Assembly: GCF_048569485.1 (NCBI RefSeq)
Contig: NC_134360.1
Coordinates: 182,504,796-182,568,795, forward strand
DNA length: 64,000 nucleotides
Source: Anomaloglossus baeobatrachus
Taxonomy: Eukaryota > Chordata > Amphibia > Anura > Aromobatidae
Direction: 5' to 3'
The position numbers were made by a program, and so were the translations under genes. Below are positions 1 to 9,513 of this stretch, piece after piece. Each line of letters begins with the position of its first letter. Within the stretch, counting starts at the first letter, position 1. The notes beneath the pieces were generated by a model. The model saw only the letters and a list, made by a program, of their open reading frames with translations, was not told the DNA's origin and did not search any database.

Positions 1-800
1 TCCCTCGCTCTGATCACTTGCTGGTCCCTCACTCTGATCACTTACTGGCCCCTCACTCTGATCACTCTCTCTGATCACTTACTGGTCCCTCTCTCTGATC
101 ACTCTCTCTGATCACTTACTGGTCCCTCTCTCTGATCACTCTCTCTGATCACTTACTGGTCCCTCTCTCTGATCACTCTCTCTGATCACTTACTGGTCCC
201 TCTCTCTGATCACTCTCTCTGATCACTTACTGGTCCCTCTCTCTGATCACTCTCTCTGATCACTTACTGGTCCCTCTCTCTGATCACTCTCTCTGATCAC
301 TTACTGGTCCCTCTCTCTGATCACTCTCTCTGATCACTTACTGGTCCCTCTCTCTGATCACTCTCTCTGATCACTTACTGGTCCCTCTCTCTGATCACTC
401 TCTCTGATCACTTACTGGTCCCTCTCTCTGATCACTCTCTCTGATCACTTACTGGTCCCTCTCTCTGATCACTCTCTCTGATCACTTACTGGTCCCTCTC
501 TCTGATCACTTACTGGTCCCTCGCTCTGATCACTTACTGGTCCCTCGCTCTGATCACTTACTGGTCCCTCGCTCTGATCACTCACTGGTCACTCTCTCTG
601 ATCACTTACTGATCCCTCTCTGATCACTTACTGGTCCCTCGCTCTGATCACTCACTGGTCACTCTCTCTTTGATCACTTACTGGTCCCTCTCTGTGATCA
701 CTTACAGTTCCCTCTCTCTGGTCTCTCACTCTGATCACTTACTGGTCCCTCATCTGATCACTTACTGGTCCCTCTCTCTGATCACTCACTGGTCCCTCTC
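1..800. repeat. 37-bp tandem repeat (minisatellite)
   Basis: The unit contains CTGATCACTTACTGG, then CCCTCTCTCTGATCA. The GGTCCCT anchor recurs every 37 bases (for example 84, 121, 158), giving roughly twenty units. Units are nearly identical between about 60 and 500 and more variable, with shorter units, beyond 500. The array runs off the left edge of the window. Reading frames inside it are repeats of the same few residues and are not treated as genes. Confidence 0.9.
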
Positions 801-1469
801 ACTGGTCCACCCTGGAGCTATAGGGTTTGCTGCATCCACAGTACACAGAGCAGAGTCGTCTCTTCCCAGTCACCAGCAGCTGCTGTCCTCTTCCTCCTGT
901 CCTCTTCCTCCTGTCCTCTTCCTCTTGCTTCTTCTCACATGCTCTGCTGGTTTCTTGTAGTGTATCCTCCTCTATATCTCCTACAGCCTCTGAGCAAAAC
1001 TTCCTGATGTTCTTTCCAATTTTCCTTCTTTCCTCTCCCACATCCCCTCCTTCTTCTCTCCTCTGCTGAGATCTTAGGTCTTGCCCAAATCCAAGTCTCC
1101 TTTCCACTTCCTCAGTATCTCACAGTCACATCCCAATATATAGCAGTAGCAATGCTTCCTTTTTTTCATGTATCCCAGTGTAAACCTTTATAGTTACAAT
1201 TCAAAAAGTTGAAAAAGTTCTATGGTTCGCTCTATTATGGTTTGTAAATTACAGCAAGTATGACATTAAAAATTGCTGAAAGTCCTACCTGAGCTGTGAT
1301 ATTGGGGAGCATGGGTTAGTGGGGATAATTCCTTATGCGTATGTGGCAGTTATGGATCCTATAGGTGTATCTTATAAACAGTATCTGAACAAATCGAATT
1401 GTCACTAAGAATGCATTACTAAATGATAACACATAGGGATTCATGTAACTGCTCTCATTGGAATCATTA
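801..1469. other. Unassigned sequence, no gene seen
   Basis: About 880-1060 is pyrimidine-rich, with short CCTCTTCCTCCTGT repeats. The rest is AT-rich with no terminal repeats, transposase or convincing exon. Short open frames here are low-complexity and unsupported. Confidence 0.6.
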
Positions 1470-3035
1470 AGTCCAGGTGCTCGCTCATCACTAGTTACCA
1501 GTACCTGAGCATGGTAATGCCCGCTCATCACTAGTTACGAGTACCCGAGCATGGTAGTGCCCGCTCATCACTAGTTACGAGTACCCGAGCATGGTAGTGC
1601 CCGCTCATCACTAGTTACGAGTACCTGAGCATGGTAGTGCTCGCTCATCACTAGTTACGAGTACAGAGCACCTGAGCATGGTAGTGCCCACTCATCATTA
1701 GTTACGAGTACCGAGCACCTGAGCATGGTAGTGCCCGCTCATCACTAGTTACGAGTACCGAGCACCCGAGCATGGTAGTGCCCACTCATCACTAGTTACG
1801 AGTATCGAGCACCCGAACATGGTAGTGCTCGCTCATCACTAGTTACGAGTACGAGCACCTGAGCATGGTAGTGCCCGCTCATCACTAGTTACGAGTACCG
1901 AGGACCTGAGCATGGCAGTGCCCGCTCATCACTAGTTACGAGTACTGAGCACCTGAGCATGGTAGTGCTCGCTCATCACTAGTTACGAGTACAGAGCACC
2001 TGAGCATGGTAGTGCTCGCTCATCACTAGTTACGAGTACAGAGCACCTGAGCATGGTAGTGCCCGCTCATCACTAGTTACGAGTACCGAGGACCCGAGCA
2101 TGGTAGTGCCCGCTCATCACTAGTTACGAGTACTGAGCACCTGAGCATGGTAGTGCTCGCTCATCACTAGTTACGAGTACTGAGCACCTGAGCATGGTAG
2201 TGCCCGCTCATCACTAGTTACGAGTACTGAGCACCTGAGCATGGTAGTGCCCGCTCATCACTGGTTACGAGTATCGAGCACCTGAGCATGGTAGTGCCCG
2301 CTCATCACTAGTTACGAGTACTGAGCACCTGAGCATGGTAGTGCTCGCTCATCACTAGTTACGAGTACTGAGCACCTGAGCATGGTAGTGCCCGCTCATC
2401 ACTAGTTACGAGTACTGAGCACCTGAGCATGGTAGTGCCCGCTCATCACTAGTTACGAGTACCGAGGACCTGAGCATGGCAGTGCCCGCTCATCACTAGT
2501 TACGAGTACTGAGCACCTGAGCATGGTAGTGCTCGCTCATCACTAGTTACGAGTACAGAGCACCTGAGCATGGTAGTGCTCGCTCATCACTAGTTACGAG
2601 TACAGAGCACCTGAGCATGGTAGTGCTCGCTCATCACTAGTTACGAGTACAGAGCACCTGAGCATGGTAGTGCCCGCTCATCACTAGTTACGAGTACCGA
2701 GGACCCGAGCATGGTAGTGCCCGCTCATCACTAGTTACGAGTACTGAGCACCTGAGCATGGTAGTGCCCGCTCATCACTAGTTACGAGTACTGAGCACCT
2801 GAGCATGGTAGTGCCCGCTCATCACTGGTTACGAGTATCGAGCACCTGAGCATGGTAGTGCCCGCTCATCACTAGTTACGAGTACTGAGCACCTGAGCAT
2901 GGTAGTGCTCGCTCATCACTAGTTACGAGTACTGAGCACCTGAGCATGGTAGTGCCCGCTCATCACTAGTTACGAGTACTGAGCACCTGAGCATGGTAGT
3001 GCCCTCTCATCACTGGTTACGAGTATCGAGCAGAC
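1470..3035 (+). repeat. 40-47 bp satellite array with higher-order structure
   Basis: The monomer contains GCTCATCACTAGTTACGAG followed by GAGCACCTGAGCATGGTAGTG. Early units are 40 bp (GAGCAC block absent) and later ones about 47 bp. Variant monomers such as CCGAGGACCTGAGCATGGCA recur at 1897 and 2461, and CACTGGTTACGAGTATCG recurs near 2260 and 2825. Both give a 564-565 bp period, close to 12 monomers. Two higher-order blocks therefore occupy about 1897-3024. The same monomer forms the arrays at 5609-7257 and 8397-8740. Confidence 0.9.
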
Positions 3036-3354
3036 TTATACAGTGACACATAATTGTCTCCCCTTTTCTTATAATGAAATGCTAATGATTCTACTAGACA
3101 AATGATTTTCTTATCTTCCTCTCCTTTGGTGATATACACGAGGAATCTGCAACAAATGCACAGAATTTTTTTCTTATGATATTTGCAATGAAGATATCAT
3201 TCACAGACTCGGGATCATTAGAACCAATAGTTTCGTAGTGTTCCTTGCTGAGCCGAGCTTCTTCAGACTTTATCTCTGAGATCTTTATGATTTGGTAAGT
3301 AATGCATCTGCAACAAACTCCAAAATACCACCTAAAGTTTCAAAAGGGTGAATC
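3036..3354. other. Unassigned AT-rich sequence
   Basis: No open frame of note, no repeat unit and no terminal inverted repeat was recognised between the satellite and the T2-type MITE. Confidence 0.5.
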
Positions 3355-3978
3355 TTAAAGGGAATCTGTCACCAGGTTTTTTTCTCCCCCATCTGAGAGC
3401 AGCATAATGTAGAGACAGAAACCCTGATTCCAGCGATGTGTCACTTACTGAGCTGTTTCCTGTCATTTTGATAAAATCAGTGTTTTCTCTGCCGCAGATC
3501 TAGATGAAGGATGGATACCATGTTTGGCATAGGCGCTTTCCTTGACTGGAGACTGCCCTTCCCGTGGTTGTTCCTTCACGGTGAAAGACCTGGCTAGTTT
3601 CCTGCCAGCATTGAGAAACATGTGATGATGTCTCTGCGGTATTCTTATTTTGCATATTTTCCCAGGGGGCCTTGTTCTAGTGTCACTGCGTTGAGAAACA
3701 CGTGATGGTGTCTCCGCGGTGCTGGATGTTGATCTCTCCGAGGTTAACCATCTTTACCTATGCAGATCTAGATGATACAGAGATCATGAATATGCTGGAC
3801 TACCTGCAGCACGTCAAGTAGTCCTGTAAAGATAATCTACTGCTGATTAATCAGTGATTTTATCAAAACTACACTAAGCAGCCCAGTAAGTGACACATCA
3901 CGGGAATCAGGGTCTCTTTTCCTTTATTATGCTGCTCTCAGATTAGGTGGCAAAAACCTGATGACAAATTCCCTTTAA
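3355..3978. mobile_element. T2-type MITE (TTAA target)
   Basis: The left end is TTAAAGGGAATCTGTCACC and the right end is the inverse, GACAAATTCCCTTTAA, so the element is bounded by TTAA and by inverted repeats of about 15-20 bp. The TTAAAGGRR terminus is the signature of the T2 MITE family described in Xenopus (Kolobok/piggyBac-like, TTAA target). No coding capacity is visible. A degenerate internal direct repeat (TTGAGAAACA[TC]GTGATG near 3610 and 3693) suggests internal duplication. Confidence 0.75.
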
Positions 3979-4059
3979 ACTGGATGCTAGGTTGCTAATG
4001 GATTTCCTTAGTGTCATATTTAAGAAAAGAAACATGTGACACTTTCTCATGTGGATCCA

Positions 4060-4200
4060 TTTTTTTTTTTTTTTTTGCAAAAAAATGTGACTATAATTTT
4101 ATTAATTTAAATGCAGATATCGGCAGACAAAAACAAGGATGGATTTACCATATGTGCAATTTGTGAAGCTGCACAGAAGCACGGTGGTGTAGCCTATATT
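4060..4200. repeat. Direct repeat, left copy (flanks a MITE)
   Basis: This copy contains the ACTATAATTTTATTAAT block and CATATGTGCAATTTG, then CACAGAAGC. The same order recurs at 4846-4990 with moderate divergence. The MITE at 4207-4787 lies between the copies, and sequence after each copy (ACTTCC...GGTGG near 4792, TGCTTCC...GGTGG near 4996) also matches. A segment of about 200 bp was therefore duplicated in tandem, and the MITE now sits within one unit. Confidence 0.7.
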
Positions 4201-4206
4201 GCCCTA

Positions 4207-4787
4207 AAGGGTGCTTTACACGCTGCGACATCGCTACCGATATATCGTCGGTGTCCCATCGTTAGTGACGCACATCCGGCGCCGGTAGCGACATCGCAAC
4301 GTGTGACACCAAGGAGCGATGATCAACGATCGCAAAATCATTCAAAACCGTTGCTCGTTGACACGTCATTGATTTCCTTAATATCGTTGCTGCAGTAACG
4401 ATGTTGTTCGTCGTTCCTGCGGCAGCGCATATCGCTATGTGTGACACCGCAGGAGTGACGGACACCTCCTTACCAGCGTCCACCGGCAATGCGGAAGGAA
4501 GGAGGTGGGCGGGATGTTACATCCCGCTCATCTCCGCCCCTCCGCTTCTATTGGCCGGCTGCTTAGTGACGCCGCAGTGACGTCGCTGTGACGCTGAACG
4601 CCCCTCCCCCTTGAAGGAGGGATTGTTCGTCAGTCACAGCGACGTCGCTGACCAGGTATGTGCGTGTGATGCTGCCGTAGCGATAATGTTCGTTACGGCA
4701 GCGAGCACCAAATGTCGCACGAACGACGGGGGCGGGTGCTATCGCGCTGGACATGGCAATCGATGTCACAGCATGTAAAGCACCCTT
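4207..4787. mobile_element. MITE, GCTTTACACGCTGCG family, full length
   Basis: The terminal inverted repeats are AAGGGTGCTTTACACGCTG on the left and ATGTAAAGCACCCTT on the right, extending with a GCGACATCGCT-type subterminal repeat. The interior has several inverted GCGATGT/ACATCGC blocks and no transposase. Other copies are at 15733-16010 (truncated), 26223-26792, 27335-27899 and 37985-38510. The better copies are flanked by TA on both sides, so a TA target is likely; here the right flank reads AA. The superfamily is uncertain. Confidence 0.75.
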
Positions 4788-4845
4788 AACACTTCCTTCA
4801 CTTGGTGGTTTTACACCTTGAATTGTTTCTGGCATCATCACTGCA

Positions 4846-4990
4846 ATTTTAATTTTTTTTTTTTTTAAATGAAAATATAACTATAATTTTATTAATTAAA
4901 CAAAAAATGTGGGCAGAGAAAAACAAGGATAGATTCACCATATGTGCAATTTGAGAAGTTACACAGAAGCCTAATTGAGGGACCTAATCT
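4846..4990. repeat. Direct repeat, right copy
   Basis: This is the partner of 4060-4200, with the same A/T-rich lead, ACTATAATTTTATTAAT block and CATATGTGCAATTTG motif. The downstream GGTGGCTTCAAACTCAAGG parallels GGTGGTTTTACACCTTGAA after the left copy. Confidence 0.65.
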
Positions 4991-5011
4991 CCTTAATGCT
5001 TCCATTACTAG

Positions 5012-5450
5012 GTGGCTTCAAACTCAAGGGTTCCGGCTACCATACATTATGCCATTCCACATCATAATCGTGGGAAATGTTCACTCATGAAGGCCTTTTC
5101 ATGGCGGTGCCCAGATGTAGTAGACGGGAGGCTTGAATGGTGGTTTATACTCTTCAGCGCCACGTTTTGTTTTTGTCTTGGACAAAAATTGTTCTTCAGA
5201 CCACGTGGGCAACACCATGAAGGGGTCTTCATAAAAGAACGTCATAGCAGTACTACTTCCATGCTTATGATGTGGGGCGGCATAATATATGGCGGCCGGA
5301 CTCCTCTAGTCTTCATTCTAGGTAAGATAACAGCTAGGCGTTACATTGATTTGGTCCAGTAGTATGGCCAGTTCTCCAAAGGGTCCCAGGAGACATTATT
5401 CAACACCAGACTCCATGTTGCTCATGCCAATTAATAATTTGAGATGTTTA
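5012..5450 (+). pseudogene. Tc1/mariner-like transposase remnant
   Basis: An open stretch at 5012-5362 encodes RPRGQHHEGVFIKERHSSTT, then MMWGGIIYGGRTPLVF and ITARRYIDLV. This matches the region after the first catalytic aspartate in Tc1-like transposases (consensus like RPRG..., MVWGGI, ITARRYID). The N-terminal half is scrambled, and no QQDN or DLNPIE motif is preserved downstream. No inverted repeats were found around it. It is an old dead fragment. Family membership is inferred from these motifs alone. Confidence 0.65.
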
Positions 5451-5608
5451 GAAGATTTTTCAGTTTTTTCATCACTTACACATCATTAACATATCTATCC
5501 TGATATTTCCATCATTCCACTTGTTCCACGTGGAATTTTAGAGCATGATGATCTGTGGAAAAAAACATTGTGAAACCAAACAACACACCAAAAATATCAC
5601 TATTTACA

Positions 5609-6190
5609 ATATTAGTAATGAGTGAGCACTACCATGCTCCGGTGCTCGGGTACTCGTAACTAGTGATGAGCGGGCACTACCATGCTCCGGTGCTCGGGTA
5701 CTCGTAACTAGTGATGAGCGGGCACTACCATGCTCCGGTGCTCGGGTACTCGTAACTAGTGATGAGTGGGCACTACCATGCTCAGGTGCTCAGTACTCGT
5801 AACTAGTGATGAGGGAGCACTACCATGCTCAGGTGCTCGGTACTCGTAACTAGTGATGAGCGAGCACTACCATGCTCAGGTGCTCGGTACTCGTAACTAG
5901 TGATGAGCGAGCACTACCATGCTCAGGTGCTCGGTACTCGTAACTAGTGATGAGCGAGCACTACCATGCTCAGGTGCTGAGTACTCCTAACTAGTGATGA
6001 GCGAGCTCTACCATGCTCGGGTGCTCAGTACTCCTAACTAGTGATGAGCGAGCACTACCATGCTCAGGTGCTCGGGTACTCGTAACTAGTGATGAGCGGG
6101 CACTACCGTGCTCCGGTGCTCAATACTCCTATCTAGTGATGAGCGAGCATTACCATGCTCAGGTGCTCGGTACTTGTAACCAGCAGTAGG
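5609..6190 (-). repeat. Satellite array, inverted orientation
   Basis: The unit ACTAGTGATGAGCGAGCA, followed by CTACCATGCTC and GGTGCTCGGTACTCGTA, is the reverse complement of the 1470-3035 monomer. About 12-13 units of 40-47 bp are present. The orientation switches at the hairpin core (6191-6333), beyond which the array runs on the plus strand. Confidence 0.9.
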
Positions 6191-6333
6191 ACACTCAGAC
6201 GGGCTTATGTATCGAATAAAATGGAAGTCAATGGAAAACAACCATTTTTCAAGATCTTGAAAAATACTCCAGTTTCCCATTGACTTCCATTATACTCGGG
6301 TACTGGAGTTGAGCCCGTTGGAGCATCCAACAA
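6191..6333. repeat. Palindromic core between inverted satellite arms
   Basis: ATGGAAGTCAATGG, an A/T-rich stretch, AAGATCTTGAAAAATACTCC, then CCCATTGACTTCCAT form a hairpin centred near 6253. GAGCCCG/CGGGCTTA blocks outside it are also inverted. The satellite arms continue outward in opposite orientations. A related hairpin (CAATAGGGAACC ... GGTTCCCCATTG) occurs at 36880-36950, next to a satellite-like TCATCACTAGT end at 37856. Confidence 0.75.
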
Positions 6334-7257
6334 CCTGTTACGAGTACCAAGCACCCGAGCATGATAGTGCCCGCTCATCACTAGTTACCAGTACAGAGCA
6401 CCTAAGAATGGTAGTGCCCGCTCATCACTAGTTACAAGTACGGAGCACCCGAGCATGGTAGTGCCCGCTCATCACTAGTTACGAGTACCGAGCACCCGAG
6501 CATGGTAGTGCCCGCTCATCACTAGTTACGAGTACCGAGCACCCGAGCATGGTAGTGCCCGCTCATCACTAGTTACGAGTACCGAGCATCCGAGCATGGT
6601 AGTGCCCGCTCATAACTAGTTACACGTACCGAGCATCCGAGCATGGTAGTGCCCGCTCATCACTAGTTACGAGTACCAAGCACCCGAGCATGGTAGTGCC
6701 CGCTCATCACTAGTTACGAGTACCGAGCACCAGAGCATGGTAGTGCCCGCTCATCACTAGTTACGCGTACTGAGCACCCGAGCATGGTAGTGCTCACTCA
6801 TCACTAGTTATGAGTATCGAGCACCCGAGCATGGTAGTACTCGTTCATCACTAGTTATGAGTACTGAGCACCTGAGCATGAGTGTGCCCGCTCATCACTA
6901 GTTACGAGTACGAGCACCCGAGCATGGTAGTACTCGCTCATCACTAGTTATGAGTACGAGCACCTGAGCATGGTATTGCCCGCTCATCACTAGTTACGAG
7001 TACGAGCACTTGAGCATGGTAGTGCCCGCTCATCACTAGTTATGAGTACCGAACACCCGAGCATGGCAGTGCTCGCTCATCACTAGTTATGAGTACTGAG
7101 CATCCGAGCATGGTAGTGCTCAGTCATCACTAGTTACGAGTACCGAGCACCCGAGCATGGTAGTGCTCAGTCATCACTAGTTACGTATACCGAGCACCCG
7201 AGCATGGTAGTGCTCCGTCATCACTAGTTACGAGTACCGAGCACCCGAACATGGTAG
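6334..7257 (+). repeat. Satellite array, direct orientation
   Basis: About 20 monomers of the GCTCATCACTAGTTACGAG satellite, more divergent than those at 1470-3035 (for example TTATGAGT and CACGTACC variants). The array is interrupted at 7258 by a solo LTR and resumes at 8397 in the same phase. Confidence 0.9.
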
Positions 7258-8396
7258 TGTGCAGCCCCCACGTCAGCAGACGGGCTGCTCGGATCCGGAT
7301 CCGCAGTGGCTCGAGGGGTTTCCAGACCCGGGGGTCGTGCGGACATTCAAATAAAAAGGGGGCGTATATGTACGGGGATTGTTGTAGATACTTCTTGACG
7401 CAACCCACGGTGTGTGGTAATATGGAGGACCACCGCTGCTGTTGGGAGGCACCTGGGGGCGATGGAATGGCAGCTGGTTTGTTAACCCCTCCATGGGTAG
7501 GGGTGGATGCCCCGGGGCTCAGTGTCCAGGATATGGTGAGCGATGTAGGCCAGAGGTGATGTGCTGGGCCAGACCGGGGAATGTTGGTGTACTCACTGCT
7601 GAAGAATTGCACACGAGTCTGTTGGTAAACCAAGGTGTCAGTGGCCGGCTGCCACGTCTGGGTGTACTCGGGTCACACACCCGGCTGGTGTACCAATGTC
7701 CCTTCCTCCGGCACTCTGTAATTTTTCCTCACTCTTGGACGACTCCGTCTGGAACGGAGGAAGTCCACTCCCGGTATATTCTGGTTGGGAGACATGCCCG
7801 CGAAAAATGACCCTAGGGATTTCAGTGGGTGTTTGCGGATACCCTATCCCCCGCGGTGGGCTGCCATTTCGCTCTATCTGGACTTTTGGAGCTAGGCTTG
7901 AAACCTGCTCCTCCCGGCCTGGTGAATTAGAGAAGGGGCTTGCAACCGTCTTCTAACTAGGGTCCAGGTACCATGCCTGTGAACGGTTTCGGGACCGGAT
8001 CTCTGCGGTCTGTACCGGTGGGCTCCAACCCTGTCTCGGTCCACTCTGGATCTCCCGCGACCGTACACCCGTCGCCATTGGACACGGTCCACTGCTTGCC
8101 ACCTAGCCAGTAGACCAGGGCCACTACCCTGGCTACCCTCCACTAGGCACAGGCTTGACCTCCAACTTCCACTCCTTTCCACTTGAACTTCAAACTTAAC
8201 TAACTGGTTCCTGCCCCTGGATCCTCAAGACCCCTAGGTGGGCGCTCCCAATCCACCTGGTCCTGCCCACTGGTGTGTCCTTCTTACCCTGAGGGGGGGT
8301 GGCTAGGATTTTGTGGCTGATGGGACCTAGTGTGAGATGGTGTTATGTGGGGTGCAGTATTTTTCTGTGACCACCTGGCGGCGCCAGGGCGTCACA
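7258..8396 (-). mobile_element. Solo LTR, 4-bp target duplication, minus strand
   Basis: Read on the minus strand it starts TGTGACGCCCTGG and ends GGGGGCTGCACA, with TG...CA termini and about 1.14 kb. It is flanked by GTAG at 7254-7257 and 8397-8400, inside the satellite. The ACACACCAGTGGGC and GCCCACCTAGGGGTC blocks are shared with the solo LTR at 21821-22869, and the CCCTGG...CCAGG head is shared with those at 30901-32154 and in the element at 43577-47940. No internal region remains, which is the usual product of LTR-LTR recombination. Family: Ty3/gypsy-like by termini and target size, inferred. Confidence 0.8.
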
Positions 8397-8740
8397 GTAG
8401 TGCTCGCTCATCACTAGTTACGAGTACCGAGCACCCGAGCATGGTAGTGCTCAGTCATCACTAGTTGTGAGTACCGAGCACCCGAGCATGGTAGTGCTCG
8501 CTCATCACTAGTTACGAGTACCGAGCACCCGAGCATGGTAGAGCTCGCTCATCACTAGTTACGAGTACCGAGCACCCGAGCATGGTAGTGCTCAGTCATC
8601 ACTAGGTGAGTACCGAGCACCAGAGCATGGTAGTGCTCGCTCATCACTAGTTACGAGTACCGAGAACCCGAGCATGGTAGAGCTCGCTCATCACTAGTTA
8701 CGAGTACCGAGCACCCAAGCATGGTAGTGCCCGGTAACCA
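8397..8740 (+). repeat. Satellite array, continuation after the solo LTR
   Basis: About 8 monomers of the same satellite, starting with the duplicated GTAG and ending with CGAGTACCGAGCACCCAAGCATGG near 8720 before unique sequence resumes. Confidence 0.88.
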
Positions 8741-9425
8741 CTAATCACTGTCTTCTAAAACACAAAAAATGCACAAGTCATAGTGCTATTAATTTATTCC
8801 TACTGACAGTGATAGTATTTTTTCAATGCAAAAAGTAGCAAACAACGGCACAACGAAACAAGGCGAAACCAACCTGAATTAGCTTCGCTACTATCTTTCA
8901 GATTCCGTGTATCAGACTGAGCTAATGAATTTCATGTCTCACTGTTGGAGGGGGAGATTCTGCGCTGAGTCATCAGGCAGCCGGAGCTCATCTGCTTTTT
9001 CACTGGGAGCCCTCTGCTGTCTCACCCTTGAACTAAGAATCTTATATTGCGTGACTTAGGAAATAAAATGATATATTTGCATTTATGCCTATTCTAAGCT
9101 CACGACACAGAGCAGGTCACCTAACAATGGAGTTGACTATTGCAATGTGCGGGTCCATTATCCAGCACTTCTCACCATCTGATACAGCAGATCAGATACC
9201 TACTGTTCATTAAATGCCCTTGTCCTACAGTTATCGTTCTATTCCTCCATAAACATCCACATGTTTGCAGTGTAGATTTTATTGGAGAAAGCAGTAATGA
9301 GCCGCAGGATACTTCCATTTGGCATGTTTGACCAGTTTATAAATAGATATAAATTTTGCACAAAATTTTCAATATTTATTTACTACTGGGAAATAATAGA
9401 AACGTATGTAATATATATATATTTA
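8741..9425. other. Unassigned sequence
   Basis: No gene or element recognised. The region is AT-rich, has no long open frame and contains no inverted termini that I could find. Confidence 0.5.
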
Positions 9426-9513
9426 GTACAGACCAAAGGTTTGGACACACCTTCTCATCTCTAGAACAACTGTTAAGAGGAGACTTTGTGCAGAGGGCCT
9501 TCATGGTAAAATA

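Noticed and set aside
1470-3035. Regular repeats considered as a CRISPR array.
   Set aside because: Units are contiguous with no unique spacers, eukaryotic context, no cas genes. It is a satellite.
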